Under the pieces are notes generated by a model. That model worked only from the letters and a program-made list of their open reading frames with translations. It searched no databases and was not told the origin of the DNA. 64,000 bases of DNA from Lepidostoma basale (Eukaryota > Arthropoda > Insecta > Trichoptera > Lepidostomatidae), in assembly GCA_022606425.2 (NCBI GenBank), contig JAHDVF020001018.1, positions 744,001 through 808,000 of the forward strand, given 5' to 3'. Numbering within the stretch: position 1 is the stretch's first letter; each line of letters opens with the position of its first letter. The position numbers and the translations under genes were made by a program. This document shows, in pieces, positions 53,411 through 63,599 of this stretch.

Positions 53411-54020
53411 AAGGTTCTAAATGAATAGGACCTGGATACTTTAAAAAATGTATTTAAAATTTAATATATTTTGATGGTTCGGCTATACCGCTTCGGCAAA
53501 GCACGGCGAATCCAAAGTGGGATTAATTCAGTGGTAACACTTTTAGGGTAAACTCGTTGTTGGTAGCCGTTTTAGCAACCATTCGGGATCCGCAATGCCT
53601 CGCATAAAACTTGAAATATAAAGTCTCACATAACGAGATTATGTGGAGCGTGTTGATTGTAACTTTTTGAATGGGAACAGCGATGGCGTAAACCGGAAAA
53701 TAACTTTTCTTAATTGAATTAAATAATTGCTGGGGTAAATTGCAAAAACCCCTCGGGCAGGATTAGTTTATAATTTTAATTAATATGTTTACTGTATATT
53801 GTACTTTTTTATTACATTATATATTATATATTCTCTGTTTCTTACAAATCTACGGAGCTTTGGTGTGAACAAAATGGCACATTTACTAACATTAGTTTTA
53901 CATTTTTGGAAACTCTTTGAAATTCTATAATAACGAATTTTGATGAATTAAAACACCGTTAAATAGTTGACATATCCATGCTAAAAACCACTTCGTCGCC
54001 ATTTTTAATAAAATCTATGG
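53411..54020. other. Stretch without a recognised feature
   Basis: Average to AT-rich; 'cttcggcaaagcacggcgaa' near 53490. No family match. Confidence 0.35.
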
Positions 54021-54024
54021 CGAT

Positions 54025-54150
54025 ACAATCACGTGAGGAGTCGGAGAAATCGACGTGCGTGCATGACACGATGTATGAATGTTGAGGAAGCGAGATAAGT
54101 ATGTCAGGAAAAACAAGTTTGGTAGATTATTCATTTCTACCTACCCCTTC
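54025..54150 (+). pseudogene. Family a 3' fragment
   Basis: RSRRNRRACMTRCMNVEEAR and 'gtatgtcaggaaaaacaag', followed by FLPTPS-like end; tail missing. Confidence 0.6.
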
Positions 54151-54218
54151 TGTTTCTCAACTATTGAGTATAATTCGAATCAAAATCAAATCAGTTTTTT
54201 TTTCTCAAAAGACATTAC

Positions 54219-54493
54219 TTCTTTTTTTTTATCTTCAATGGCTCTACAGCTCATATCAAGGTTTGGCCTCCATCAGTCCTCGTCTACAAGTACTTCTGTC
54301 ACATGCTGCATCCTTTATCTCATTTTTAGTAGTTGTGCAGCGTCCTTCCTCTCCTTATCTTTCAATTGGAGTCTAGGCCTACTGACCCTTCTCGTTCCAC
54401 CCAGATATCCTTCAAGGGTTCTCTTTATTGCTCGAGACGACATCATTTTCCACGTGTCCAGCCCATCCCAGTCGACCCAGTCTAGCACGTGCC
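54219..54493 (-). mobile_element. 5'-truncated LINE, family g, with 12-bp target duplication
   Basis: aaaagacattac at 54207-54218 and 54494-54505 flanks 275 bp that end on the minus strand in an A-rich tail (complement of 'ttcttttttttt'). The sequence is a relative of 61130-61560 and contains RWAGHVL-like and KRTLEGYLGGTRRV-like codons. Non-coding now. Confidence 0.75.
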
Positions 54494-54607
54494 AAAAGAC
54501 ATTACAAATATATTTAAAGTTTAACGCATCTATTTGAAAACTAATAAAATGTTTAATAGGAACGCTTGAGAGATGGTTCGATTTTAGGAAGGCATGTCAC
54601 TCTATAT

Positions 54608-54935
54608 ATAAGTTCTCAAAGTGGGTGATAACGCCCCCTTGTGGACGTTTGAGACTTTCAGGGGGTAGTAGAAGACTCATAAAAAATAAGGAGCGTGGGC
54701 AAATAAAAAAATATAGTCTAAAAAGACAAAAAAAAAAACACGCTCATCATTTCTTTATTTTCTTCGTTCGGTATTCTACCATATGTCGGTTTCAGATTCA
54801 TAAACGTTTTAATAATATTTTACAATTCAACTATGTGTTTCTAAATATTTGGAATAACTTTTATGGGAAGGGGGCGTTGAACGTTTATTTTTCTTGTAAA
54901 GGCATCGGTGGCCCAGAAAAGATTGGAAACCTATG
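54608..54935. mobile_element. hAT-type non-autonomous element, 328 bp
   Basis: Ends 'ataagttctcaaagtgggtg' (54608) and 'gattggaaacctatg' (54921-54935). ctctatat is duplicated at 54600-54607 and 54936-54943. An uninterrupted relative of 33645-36082, in opposite orientation. Confidence 0.8.
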
Positions 54936-55202
54936 CTCTATATGGTCAAGAGTATTTGTCTCTGGGCGCCACCTTCCAGTCTTGCTGTATAAAATATATT
55001 TGTATTATCATTAATTGGAACAAGGAGTGTTTTAATAAAGGATGAATTAAAAATATATTACTAATATATTTTTTTACCTTTTTCTGAATCATTCTAATTA
55101 ATTATCCGGATGATGCCAATATTGATAATGCAAGATTCATGATAAGTTGGTAAACTTAGAAATAAAATTTATACATACTTATTTAAGACTTTGATACAAA
55201 CA

Positions 55203-55718
55203 TCAAATCATCAAATCAAATCAAATCAGTTTATTTTCTCAAAAGATATTACAAACAATTATTATATTATAGTTTAATACATCTATTGAGAACAGATTAA
55301 AAGTCATCTCGTAAAAGATTAAATTTCGCATTTAGAGATATTGAAATTAATTTGATTAGTTTTACTCCAGCGGACGATATTATTTACATCTGACTGGAGA
55401 CAGTGGCAATCTTCATGGCTCTTTATCTCAAAGAATAATTTAAGATCATCTGCAAATAAAATAAATGACGAAAATTTTATAGCCCTCGCGATATCATTAA
55501 TGAAGATCGTGAATAGGAGTGGATCAAGGTTTGAGCCCTGTGGCACTCCTGAATATGCGGGAAAAAGTGCAAATTGAAATATACCGTATGAGGCAAACTG
55601 TTTCCTCTCCCTCAGGAAGCTTATAAAAATATAACTAACTTAGAAGATAAAACAATTTCTGACAGCTTATCCAGAAGTATATCATGGTTGACGGTATCTA
55701 AGGCTTTAGTGGTTTGAC
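55203..55718 (-). pseudogene. Jockey-like element with internal deletion
   Basis: The tail (CAAAT)n at 55206 and 3' UTR to about 55305 are joined directly to reverse-transcriptase sequence: minus frame 55546-55319 reads MPQGSNLDPLLFTIFINDIARAIKFSSFILFADDLKLFFEI... NNIVRWSKTNQINFNISKCEI (palm with FADD, then thumb). Upstream AL-TVNHDILLDKLSEIV remains to 55715. The whole C-terminal third seen at 28913 is deleted. The G preceding P of PQGS and the FADD box are intact. Confidence 0.8.
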
Positions 55719-55910
55719 ATATATTAAAAATAAAATTAAACACTTTTATTGAGTTATTATAGTAGGGTCACCCGGTTTCATTTTGCAGCGATCTTCCCCA
55801 GGGCTAAACACAAACCAAACAGTTTAGTTGCCGAGGAAGCTCGCTACAGAGTGTAACCGGTTAGCGTTACCAACTCAATAAAGTTGTTTATACCAAGTAA
55901 AGAGTTCAAC
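55719..55910. mobile_element. Type B palindromic element
   Basis: Left arm 55755-55805 and right arm 55828-55890 are inverted. Right motif CCGAGGAAGCTC...GAGTG-TAACCGG at 55833-55863: stem II as in type A, but GAAA is mutated to GTAA. Left motif (minus) has GAAACCGGG and core CTGGGGAA. The extension 'ctttagtggtttgacatata' (55708) matches type A. Confidence 0.6.
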
Positions 55911-56049
55911 ATTTTTAAGGCAATCTCTGCAATTCAAAATTGATAATGTTCAGCCACAGATATGGGATATTAAATACACAATATTAAAAAAACAAATAAC
56001 CACGGTAATGAAATGTGTCCAATTCGCGATGCTGAAAATCGTCGATTTA

Positions 56050-56815
56050 AATATTAAATTAATATGTTAGTTATTCTAAACTTCTCCTTCTTCCTTATTG
56101 TAGACCTATGTGGTGTTGCTCCTCATGTAAGGTGGATTCCCAGCTGTCCTTTAGGAGGTCTTTCACGAGGACGAGTCCCATGAGACTAATTATGCAATGC
56201 AATATAGGGGAGTCTGGTGGTGTCCATTCTTTGAACATGACCATACCAGTCCCTTTTTCGCTGTCTGCTCCATCTTATAATATCCTCAACCTCACATATC
56301 TCTCTTATTATGGTGTTCCTCTCGCGATCTCTCGGTGTCTTGCCTGCTATCGTCCTCAGTGTCTTCATTTCGGAAGTCCTCAAAACTTGTTTGGTCCTTA
56401 CTGTGTCTGCCCTTGCTTCAACGCCATATGTTATTATTGGTATTACGCATGCTTTATAGATTCTCATTTTACTCTTAATGGTCTTAATGGAACCCCAGAG
56501 ATTGTGGCTGCCTTGTTTACTTGGGCTTGTATTTCTTCCCGCAGATCAGCTCCTCCCACCAGGTCTATGCCTAGATACTTGAAGGTCCTGACCTGTTCTA
56601 TGGGTTGATTTTCTATAAGCAGGTTACATGTTTTGGGTGTTTTGGAAAAGGTCATACATTTTGTTTTTTCGATGGAGATCGTCATGTTGTATTTCTTGCA
56701 GGCATGATGTAGTCTGTCTAGCATTTTTTGTAGGTCATTATTGTTTTCAGCTATGATTATAGCATCGTTTGCATAACAGACCACATTGAGAATTTGCTAT
56801 GCTGTTCGATTCGCG
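56050..56815 (-). pseudogene. Family d, longest copy
   Basis: Minus frames 56784-56464 and 56467-56186: MVCYANDAIIIAENNNDLQKMLDRLHHACKKYNMTISIEKTKCMTFSK, LIENQPIEQVRTFKYLGIDLVGGADLREEIQAQVNKAATISG, then RIYKACVIPIITYGVEARADTVRTKQVLRTSEMKTLRTIAGKTPRDRERNTIIREICEVEDIIRWSRQRKRDWYGHVQRMDTTRL, ending with decayed HRRSTILENRP--RS. The catalytic YADD reads YAND, which would abolish polymerisation. A frameshift of one register at about 56465 separates the two frames. Confidence 0.8.
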
Positions 56816-57415
56816 ATGCTGAAATACGTCGATTCAAATATTAAATTAATATGTACCATGTTATTCTAAACTTGATTGTTCTTATTACTTCCAAAGCAAT
56901 GAAATGTGATAAGTTGGTCATACATAGTAATAAAATTTTAAGGGTGTCCTAACAACATTTTCTGAATTATGTAAGTAGCATAATAGTATGTAAGTAGCAT
57001 AATATCCATTACAGATCATTATTTGGGCACTCGCCATTATAATACAACTTCATGACATCGTTTCGTGAATCGAATTATTATTTTTTTAGTAAACATATCA
57101 TCGTGAAAGGTCAAACTGCCGCTTAGCACGGCCGGTCCAAATGAATTTATGGCAGAAAGTAACCGATAATTTGGTTTAGTAAGCCAAAATTTCTAAAGGA
57201 AAATATAAGTAGTGATCTAGATTGCCGGAGAGATTGTGGCGGGTTCGCACGAACTCCTGCCCTACCGAGGCGCTTGCTCGTGTATGACCGTGTGTGGCTC
57301 TCACGTGCGCACGACCGCAACATACGTTTATATATTATTGTATACTATTATTTCGAATTACTAACATAACAAATCATTTCAAATTTGATTTTTTAATAGA
57401 GTAATCAATAGATTT
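56816..57415. other. Non-repetitive stretch with a GC-rich patch
   Basis: 57215-57325 ('tgccctaccgaggcgcttgc', then CACGTG at about 57302) contrasts with the rest and matches no repeat family here. A regulatory element or conserved intronic sequence is possible. No splice signals were found around an open frame. Confidence 0.4.
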
Positions 57416-57775
57416 ATTAATTGTATCTCAATCGAGACGAAGATGTAAATTATTTGGAAACAGAATATGGTGGTCGAGGCGTTTTACAGGACTAATGACC
57501 TGTCATTGGTTGGGTTAAGCAATCGCTTTATGTATACAACATTCCCCATTCTGCCCTTCTTACGAACACCACGTCGGATAATTTTTTTTTTATGTTATAT
57601 GCTATCATGTTGAGAAACATTTTACATATTTAAGCTCAATCTACACTAGCGCCATCTATTGAGATTAGATGTAAGCATTAAGCAGAACATCTTTATAAAT
57701 GTAATGTGAAAGGCTATCAACCCAATTATCACACATTACTAGACAACGCCTGGAGGAAACTCTCCAATTTTTACG
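57416..57775 (+). repeat. X repeat copy 6
   Basis: Complete core, closest to copy 3 ('gaatatggtggtcgaggcg', 'ctagcgccatctattgagat', 'gcctggaggaaactctcc'). Confidence 0.75.
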
Positions 57776-57819
57776 TGCTCTTAATTTTGACCAGTCTTTA
57801 GATTGTTTTAGAAACAATA

Positions 57820-57965
57820 GATTTATTGTTTCTAAAACAATGACGTTAATATTAAATCATTTACACATTTGATAATGCTTTAGAAGGGCGAAACATTTCA
57901 TTCCCATAAAGTATAATAAAACTTCTAGAAAACTGACGTTTTCATTCGTATTAATAATTTAATAT
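57820..57965 (+). repeat. Type J arm
   Basis: 'ttgataatgctttagaaggg' with GCGAAACATTTC and the suffix 'ttctagaaaactgacg' (57923). Stem II is damaged. Confidence 0.5.
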
Positions 57966-58208
57966 GGAGTTCAAGAAAATAAATAATATCAGTTGGCATG
58001 AGAACAATTCAGAAATTCAGTCATATTTTATCTACATATTTATATAATATATAAAGTAAAACGTAGTGTTAATTTTAGTTATGTGGTTTAGTTTTTTAAA
58101 ATGGAGTTTTACATCACTGTTAAAAAAACGGACTAACTACCCATCACGCCATTTCCCCGGTGGGGTAGACAGAGATGATGCATCGCCACATTGCTCTGTC
58201 CTGGCATA

Positions 58209-59509
58209 CGAGGTCTGTTCAAAAAGTATCGCGAATTTTGAATTTCCGCTGGCTACGTATATTTGATTTTTGATTTTTTTGTAGCGTTATGTTGGTACTC
58301 ATGTCCCTTACTTATGCTGACAAGGTCGGCCATTTTGAATGTTTAGTTAATTTTTGACAGCTGTTTTGCTTGGATGTGTTTTGGCTCGTCTTCGATTTTT
58401 GCCTATTCCAAAAAATGGATCAAAGAATCTGTATCAAATTTTGTGTGAAAAACAAAATAAAGTGCGCGGACGCATTTCGAATGTTGACTGTGGCATATGG
58501 TGAAGCTACCTTGGACCAAAGCAACGTTTATCGGTGGTACAAAATGTTCTCAGAGGGCCGAGAAGATATGAACGACGAAGAGCGTGCCGGACGCCCGAGC
58601 ACGTCAACAACAGACGAAAACATTGATAAAGTGAAGAAAATAGTATTAGCAAATAGTTGCTGAGGACCTTAACATATCGATTGGCTCGTGCCATTCGATT
58701 TTAACCAATGATTTGGGCATGAGTCGGGTCGCCGCGAAATTCGTGCCAAAATTGCTCAATTTCGACCAAAAACAGCATCGCGTTAACATTGCTCAGGAGA
58801 TGTTGGACTCGGTCCGTGACGACCCAAATGTGCTCCAGAGGGTCATAACTGGTGATGAATCATGGGTTTATGGTTATGACGTGGAAACCAAAGCTCAATC
58901 ATCCCAATGGAAGCTGCCGCATGAGCCAAGACCAAAAAAAGCGCGCCAAGTTCGGTCGAACGTGAAGGTTTTGCTCACAGTTTTCTTCGATTGCAGGGGC
59001 GTGGTGCATCATGAGTTCTTGCCACAGGGTAGTACGGTCAATAAGGAATATTACCTGCAAGTTATGCGCAATTTGCGCGAAGCAATCCGCCAGAAACGCC
59101 CGGATTTGTGGAAGAACAAAAACTGGCTTTTGCACCATGATAACGCCCCTGCTCACACATCGTTGCTTGTGCGCGAATATTTGGCCAAAAACAACACAGT
59201 AATGGTGCCGCAGCCACCGTATTCCCCAGACCTGGCCCCCTGTGACTTTTTCCTGTTTCCAAAACTGAAGAGGCCCATGAAAGGACGACGCTACGCCACG
59301 ATTGAGGAGATAAAGACGGCATCGAAGGAGGAGCTGAACAAGATCACAAAAAATGATTTTTTAAGTGCTTCGAGGATTGGAAAAAACGTTGGCATAAATG
59401 TATTATATCCGAGGGGAATTACTTTGAAGGGGACAAAATAGATATTCATGAATAAATAAATTCTTTTTGAAAAAATATAAAATTCGCGATACTTTTTGAA
59501 CAGACCTCG
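58209..59509 (+). mobile_element. Mariner transposon, 1301 bp, TA target duplication
   Basis: Terminal inverted repeats start 'cgaggtctgttcaaaaagta' (58209) and end with the complement 'tactttttgaacagacctcg' (59490-59509); they extend about 30 bp with few mismatches. TA at 58207-58208 and 59510-59511. Length and structure are those of a complete mariner. The single ORF is broken (see transposase), so it is non-autonomous but recently inserted. Confidence 0.9.
58415..59455 (+). pseudogene. Mariner transposase with two disruptions
   Basis: Starts MDQRICIKFCVKNKIKCADA (ATG 58415). N-terminal helix-turn-helix with LDQSNVYRWYKMFSEGRED and AGRPSTSTTDENI up to VLAN (about 58654). A deletion of roughly 20 bp with frameshift removes a few residues, then VAEDLNISIGSCHSI and the catalytic half (frame to 59340) follow: ITGDESWVYGYD (first D), HHDNAPAHTS (second D), YSPDLAPCDFFLFP (third D), with 34 residues between the last two, i.e. 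DD34D. A one-base shift in a T run at about 59355 puts the last 30 codons (KCFEDWKKRWHKC..., stop 59453-59455) out of frame. Usual length is about 345 residues. It would cut and paste DNA at TA sites if intact. Subfamily is not assigned. Confidence 0.9.
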
Positions 59510-59594
59510 TACCTCTCGGGCTTCCTTTACATTCATACATCGTACCATGCACGCACGTCGATTTTTCCGACTATCACTGAACAATTATCGATTA

Positions 59595-59680
59595 TCACTG
59601 TTCAAGAAACAATAAATATGCTTTAGTAAGGCGAAACATGTAAATCCCATATAATATTAGTTATATGGGATTTACATGTA
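59595..59680. repeat. Type J palindrome, short
   Basis: 'taaggcgaaacatgtaaatc' (59626) then an inverted 'tatatgggatttacatgta' (59661); hammerhead core lost. Confidence 0.45.
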
Positions 59681-59793
59681 GTGAATCGAGAGTAGTATGT
59701 CAGGAAAGAAAATTGTAGCAGTCCATTCTTTCTGCCTACCCTTTCGGGGAGACGGCGTGATGGTTAGTTGATTAGTTAGTTAGTTATAATTTA
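59681..59793 (+). pseudogene. Family a 3' fragment
   Basis: 'agtccattctttctgcctac' (VHSFCLPF-like end), 'acggcgtgatggttagttga' and (GTTA)n tail. Confidence 0.65.
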
Positions 59794-60579
59794 TGAATGT
59801 ATCTATTATTATTAATAAAATATTTTTATTCTTAGTTTAGAACCTTTAAGAAGAATATATGACTAAAATGAAGGGATTCACAAGAAATATATTGATAAAA
59901 TAATACTCTCAAAGAAAACTTTTTATAAACACTGCGAGCAGATTCTTTTAGCGATTATTCTATGCTTACCTTTTCAAATTATCCTAACCTGATGTAAATA
60001 CTGATATATTGCGTCAGGTACAGTCCTCATAATACTCGTATATATATTTATTTTTAACTAATTCATAAAATGGAGCATTTTTAACAGCGCCCTTAAGATG
60101 ATAAATTCATAAAAATGGCGCGGTATAAATCATCAATTTTGTTATTTTTATTATGTCTAACTCTCGAATCTTAAATTTAATCTCTAGTATTTATTGTGAA
60201 ATCAACAAAATGTTGTTTACCTGCATAATCCTCCCTTCTGTTTTGATTGTTTTTTGGTTTTAGTTGTAGATTCAGTTTCCTTGCGAAAGTTTAAAATTCC
60301 AGAAACTTTCTGAACTTAGCAGCTTGAGATCAGGGAGAAGGGTATATTCTAGAATCTCATAAGTTGTCTTTATTTTATTTCAAAGTTCCAGTTCACAGCC
60401 GATGCCCCATCCAAGGCAAAGAAAATAGTAAACTAAGAAAATCAAATGTGTTGCAAACAAAACTAAAGTGTTCTTCTTTTGTATTGTGAGTGAAGTGTGT
60501 CTAAAATGTAAATAAATAAATAAATCTATATGTAACTCTAAAATGTAAAAAAAAATATAGCGTCTGTACTCTAGAAGTC
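59794..60579. other. Stretch with one CR1-like 3' end
   Basis: At 60055-60155 'aacagcgcccttaagatgat' and 'aaaaatggcgcggta' are related to the CR1-like 3' UTR and to 47460. The rest shows no known feature. Confidence 0.4.
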
Positions 60580-60692
60580 TTATTATATTTTATGTAACAT
60601 AAATGACATGTTTCGCCTTTCTAATAATGACTTGACTGTGAAACATGCCATTCCCATAATATAACATATTATAAAACTTCTAGTAAATAGAC
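60580..60692. repeat. Type J palindrome, decayed
   Basis: 'aatgacatgtttcgcctttc' (60602) and 'ctgtgaaacatgccattccc' (60636) are inverted, with the suffix 'ttctagtaaatagacg'. Confidence 0.5.
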
Positions 60693-61095
60693 GTCTTCAT
60701 TTTTCATCTTCTTCTCTTTTTGGTCTGTTCCTGTAGTCAGGCTGGCCTCTCTTGGTAGGCTGACTCCAAGACTCCCTGACTCGTTCATCTCTTTGGCGGT
60801 CTTCCGGGGGGATGGTAGCCAACAGAAATCTGATGCGCAACAGCGTGTGGGATTCTGGAGGGATCCATCCTCTGCACGTGCGCATTCCAGTATCTTTTGC
60901 GTTGCATCTTACGATATATTACACCTTGCAGATTTCGCAGATAGGCGTGTTTCTCACCCTATCTCGTAAAGTCTTTCCTGCGATCATCCTCAGCGTCCAC
61001 ATCTCTGCCACCCGGACATTAGCCTTCATTCTTTTGGTATCCGCTCTGGTCTCAACGCTATATGTCAGTATAAGTCTTATGCAGGTGTTTTATAT
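60693..61095 (-). pseudogene. Non-LTR retrotransposon C-terminal fragment, family e
   Basis: Minus strand: SVETRADTKRMKANVRVAEMWTLRMIAGKTLRDRVRNTPICEICKV, then CNAKDTGMRTCRGWIPPESHTLLRIRFLLATIPPEDRQRDERVRESWSQPTKRGQPDYRNRPKREEDEK and (GAAGAT)n. Decay is moderate (frameshift near 60890). Confidence 0.7.
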
Positions 61096-61129
61096 TATAT
61101 TATTCATTTTGTATATACAAAATATACAT

Positions 61130-61560
61130 AAACGTTATTTTTTTCTTCCAATGGCGTTGCAGTCCAAATTGAGCCTTGGTCTCCGTCAACTTTCGCCTCC
61201 TGCAGTCTCTGTCCTCAGCAGTCGTCCTTCGACCTCAGCCATAGTCTTCCCATCCTTCTCCTTCCCCCCGGGTGTCCACTCATAATGCGTTTGGGGACCC
61301 ATGAGTTTGGCATCTTCTGTACATATCCAGCCCATCTCAATATTTGTAACTTTATGTGCGTGGAGATGTTGGGCGCCTGGTACATGGAATAAAGCTCATC
61401 GTTGCGTCTCTCCTTTTTTCACGGGTTTACAAATCCGTCGCAGCGTCTTTCTTTCAAAGATGTCTAGCAGTTACGCTATTTTTACCGTCAAAGTCAGAGC
61501 CTCGCAGCCATACGCCAATACTGTCCGTATTACGGTCTTGTATAGCGTGATTTTTGTCTT
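61130..61560 (-). pseudogene. LINE C-terminal fragment, family g
   Basis: Minus strand: VIRTVLAYGCEALTLTVKIA, LDIFERKTLRRICKPVKKGE, then NIEMGWICTEDAKLMGPQTHYEWTPGGKEKDGKTMAEVEGRLLRTETAGGES. The A-rich end is at 61138. Related to the truncated insertion at 54219. Confidence 0.65.
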
Positions 61561-61679
61561 TCTAATATACGTTTTCATTCGTATTAATTATATAATTATA
61601 TATTTTATCTTCTTATATGTCTCAAATCGTTTTTCCTTTATTAGAATCTGTGATATTACGCCGTTACAGTAAGAGCATC

Positions 61680-62129
61680 GTCCAACGTTCAGGTGAAGCT
61701 TAATACAACTCAAAATACAACTTAAAAGATTTTCTCCTATCGCCTTTTCATTTTATCAAATTCATTTGATGTATTTCCAAGCTGTAACGGTAACTAGTCA
61801 CGCAGTAGCACGGCTGGCGTGTCAAATGCTTTTTTTGTATCCCCCGAAACATTTGAGATTGGACTCAATATTACTCTTTAAATTGATCGAACACTTTTCA
61901 ACCCGATTTTCCGAAATTTGCTTCTGTTAATACGCGTTATAATTTGATGACAAATATTTTTTGTGCCAAAACTATGATTTTGTTACAACAACTTTTTTAA
62001 TTCGCGTTACAAATAATGACATGCATCTTGTGTCATTATGTGTTTAAACATATTTATTTAATTTAAATTCACGTAAAATTAAAGTATTAGGTATAACGGT
62101 AGGTCTATAATTAATTAATATAGAAGGTT
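61680..62129. other. Stretch without a recognised feature
   Basis: AT-rich, no family match. Confidence 0.35.
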
Positions 62130-62440
62130 TAATTGTATCTCAATAGACACGAAGATGCAAATTGGAAACTGAATATGGTTGATTAAGGTGTTTACAGGAC
62201 TTATGACCTGTCTTTGGTTGGGTTAAGCGCACGCTTTATGTAATTACAACATTCCCCATTCCACCTTTCTTATGACCATGTCTGACCAATTTTTGGAAGT
62301 TGTATATATGTTAAAGTCCAACACCATAATTCACATGTCAGTTTCAATGCGCCATCTATGAAGATTTATGTTTATTAAGTATTAAGTAGCATTAAGCAGT
62401 AAGTAGTATTCGTATTAAGCAGTAAGTAGTATTTGTATAC
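62130..62440 (+). repeat. X repeat copy 7, 3' end rearranged
   Basis: Good match to copy 2 up to 'gcgccatctatgaag' (62350), then a run of short repeats of 'attaagcagtaagtagtatt' (62387-62440) replaces the normal end. Confidence 0.65.
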
Positions 62441-62674
62441 GAGTATATGTGTAGCACCGTGATATGAAATATGAAACCTTTAAACTCCCATATCTCCAAA
62501 ATATTTATTTGCACTTAATTCGGTTTTACACTCACGGTGCGATGTATACATTTAAAAAAATATAGAAGATTTTTATTTATTCATTTATCAAATCAAATGT
62601 TATTTGTTGTAAATGAATGTATTTCACTACTAAATAGTTATATATTTTTATATTATTTTAAAGCGTATATTTTA

Positions 62675-62810
62675 TGACGTGCGTGCATGGTACGATGTAT
62701 GAATGTAGAGGAAACCCGAGAGGTATGCCAGGACAGAGCATTTTGGCGATCCATCCTCTCTACCTACCTCTCCGGGTAAATAGCGTGATGGTTAGTTAGT
62801 TAGTTAGTTA
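62675..62810 (+). pseudogene. Family a 3' fragment
   Basis: RACMVRCMNVEETREVCQDRAFWRSILSTYLSG-IA and tail of four GTTA units; closest to the 17360 copy. Confidence 0.7.
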
Positions 62811-63445
62811 TATAAGCTGGGTTTGCTCTAAACTATATGATACGAAACATTCAGCGAAATTGTAATAAAATTAATTTCTATAAAATATACATTTTTTATT
62901 CATATAAATTATACATAATAAATTATTGTTGTACATGTATGTATTTCACAACACAATAGTTTTCTAAAACTTCTATTTAAACTGGGCTCGCTCTAAACTA
63001 ATATATACGATACAAAACATTCAGCGAAATTAGAATAAAATTTCGTTTGTGAGAAACTTCAAGCATTTGTCTGTAGTTTCCAGCTTGGAATGGTGCACTC
63101 TGCGTGGCGCTGCGCACAGCGGGACATTGTGGCGATTGTTATCATAAATATCCCGCTGCGGGGGAGGGGCACCTCGGTGCAATCTTCTCCGAACTGGGGA
63201 TGGAACAGTGTCAAACGCCGTCATGATTTATCCCCTCGCTGACCTTTTCTATAGCCCGGGGCTTCCGCCTTTTCCCACGCCCGGCGCTACCACCCACCGG
63301 CCGTCGATTTTCCAGAAGCATTCAATTAAACTTTTTTGTCATTTTGAAAATATTTTACTCAATTACTACACATCTCAGAATTCACGTAAAAATATTTCAA
63401 CGGATATATTATTAAACATAATTTTAAATATGTTTTGTGTTATTT
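62811..63445. other. Stretch with an unexplained GC-rich island
   Basis: 63075-63310 is strongly GC-rich ('atcccgctgcgggggagggg', 'gcccggcgctaccacccacc') between AT-rich flanks. 'aaacattcagcgaaatt' occurs twice (62844, 63017), part of a direct duplication of about 60 bp ('gggtttgctctaaacta'). No coding assignment. Confidence 0.4.
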
Positions 63446-63570
63446 GGGGTAACACCGTGTGATTTCTCCTTCTCGACCGACGTTTCGGAGATCGTTGCAG
63501 TCTCCATCTTTAGGGTAATGTGCCACCACCAAGGAGAAATCACACGAAACATATTGCTGCCAACCGTGAA
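63446..63570. mobile_element. Type L palindromic element
   Basis: 'gtgtgatttctccttctcga' (63458) and 'aaggagaaatcacacgaaac' (63532) are inverted. One hammerhead-like motif (63479-63513, minus). Confidence 0.6.
63479..63513 (-). ncRNA. Hammerhead-like motif (type L)
   Basis: Minus strand: stem I ACC/GGT; core CTAAAGA plus T (63513-63506; G5 changed to A); stem II GGAGA/TCTCC (five perfect pairs) around a 9-nt loop; GAAA; minimal self-complementary ACGT; GUC. Confidence 0.5.
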
Positions 63571-63599
63571 AATCTATGCAATTATAATTTAAAATAGTT

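Larger units (their letters stand above)
54172..54965 (-). pseudogene. Jockey-like 3' end with two insertions
   Basis: The tail complement (54180) and 3' UTR 'ttctcaaaagacattac', then, after a LINE insertion, 54506-54599, and after a hAT insertion 54944-54965. Small coding remnant 'gagagatggttcgattttag' as in 36905. Confidence 0.65.
58130..59575 (-). pseudogene. Family a fragment interrupted by a mariner
   Basis: 58130-58208 carries the tail complement and 'cggtggggtagacagagatg'; 59510-59575 resumes 'acctctcgggcttcctttac' with RCMNVKEAREV. Without the mariner (and one TA) the two parts join exactly. Confidence 0.8.

Noticed and set aside
56108..56608. 166-codon plus-strand frame
   Set aside because: Antisense of family d coding sequence; no protein family resemblance of its own.
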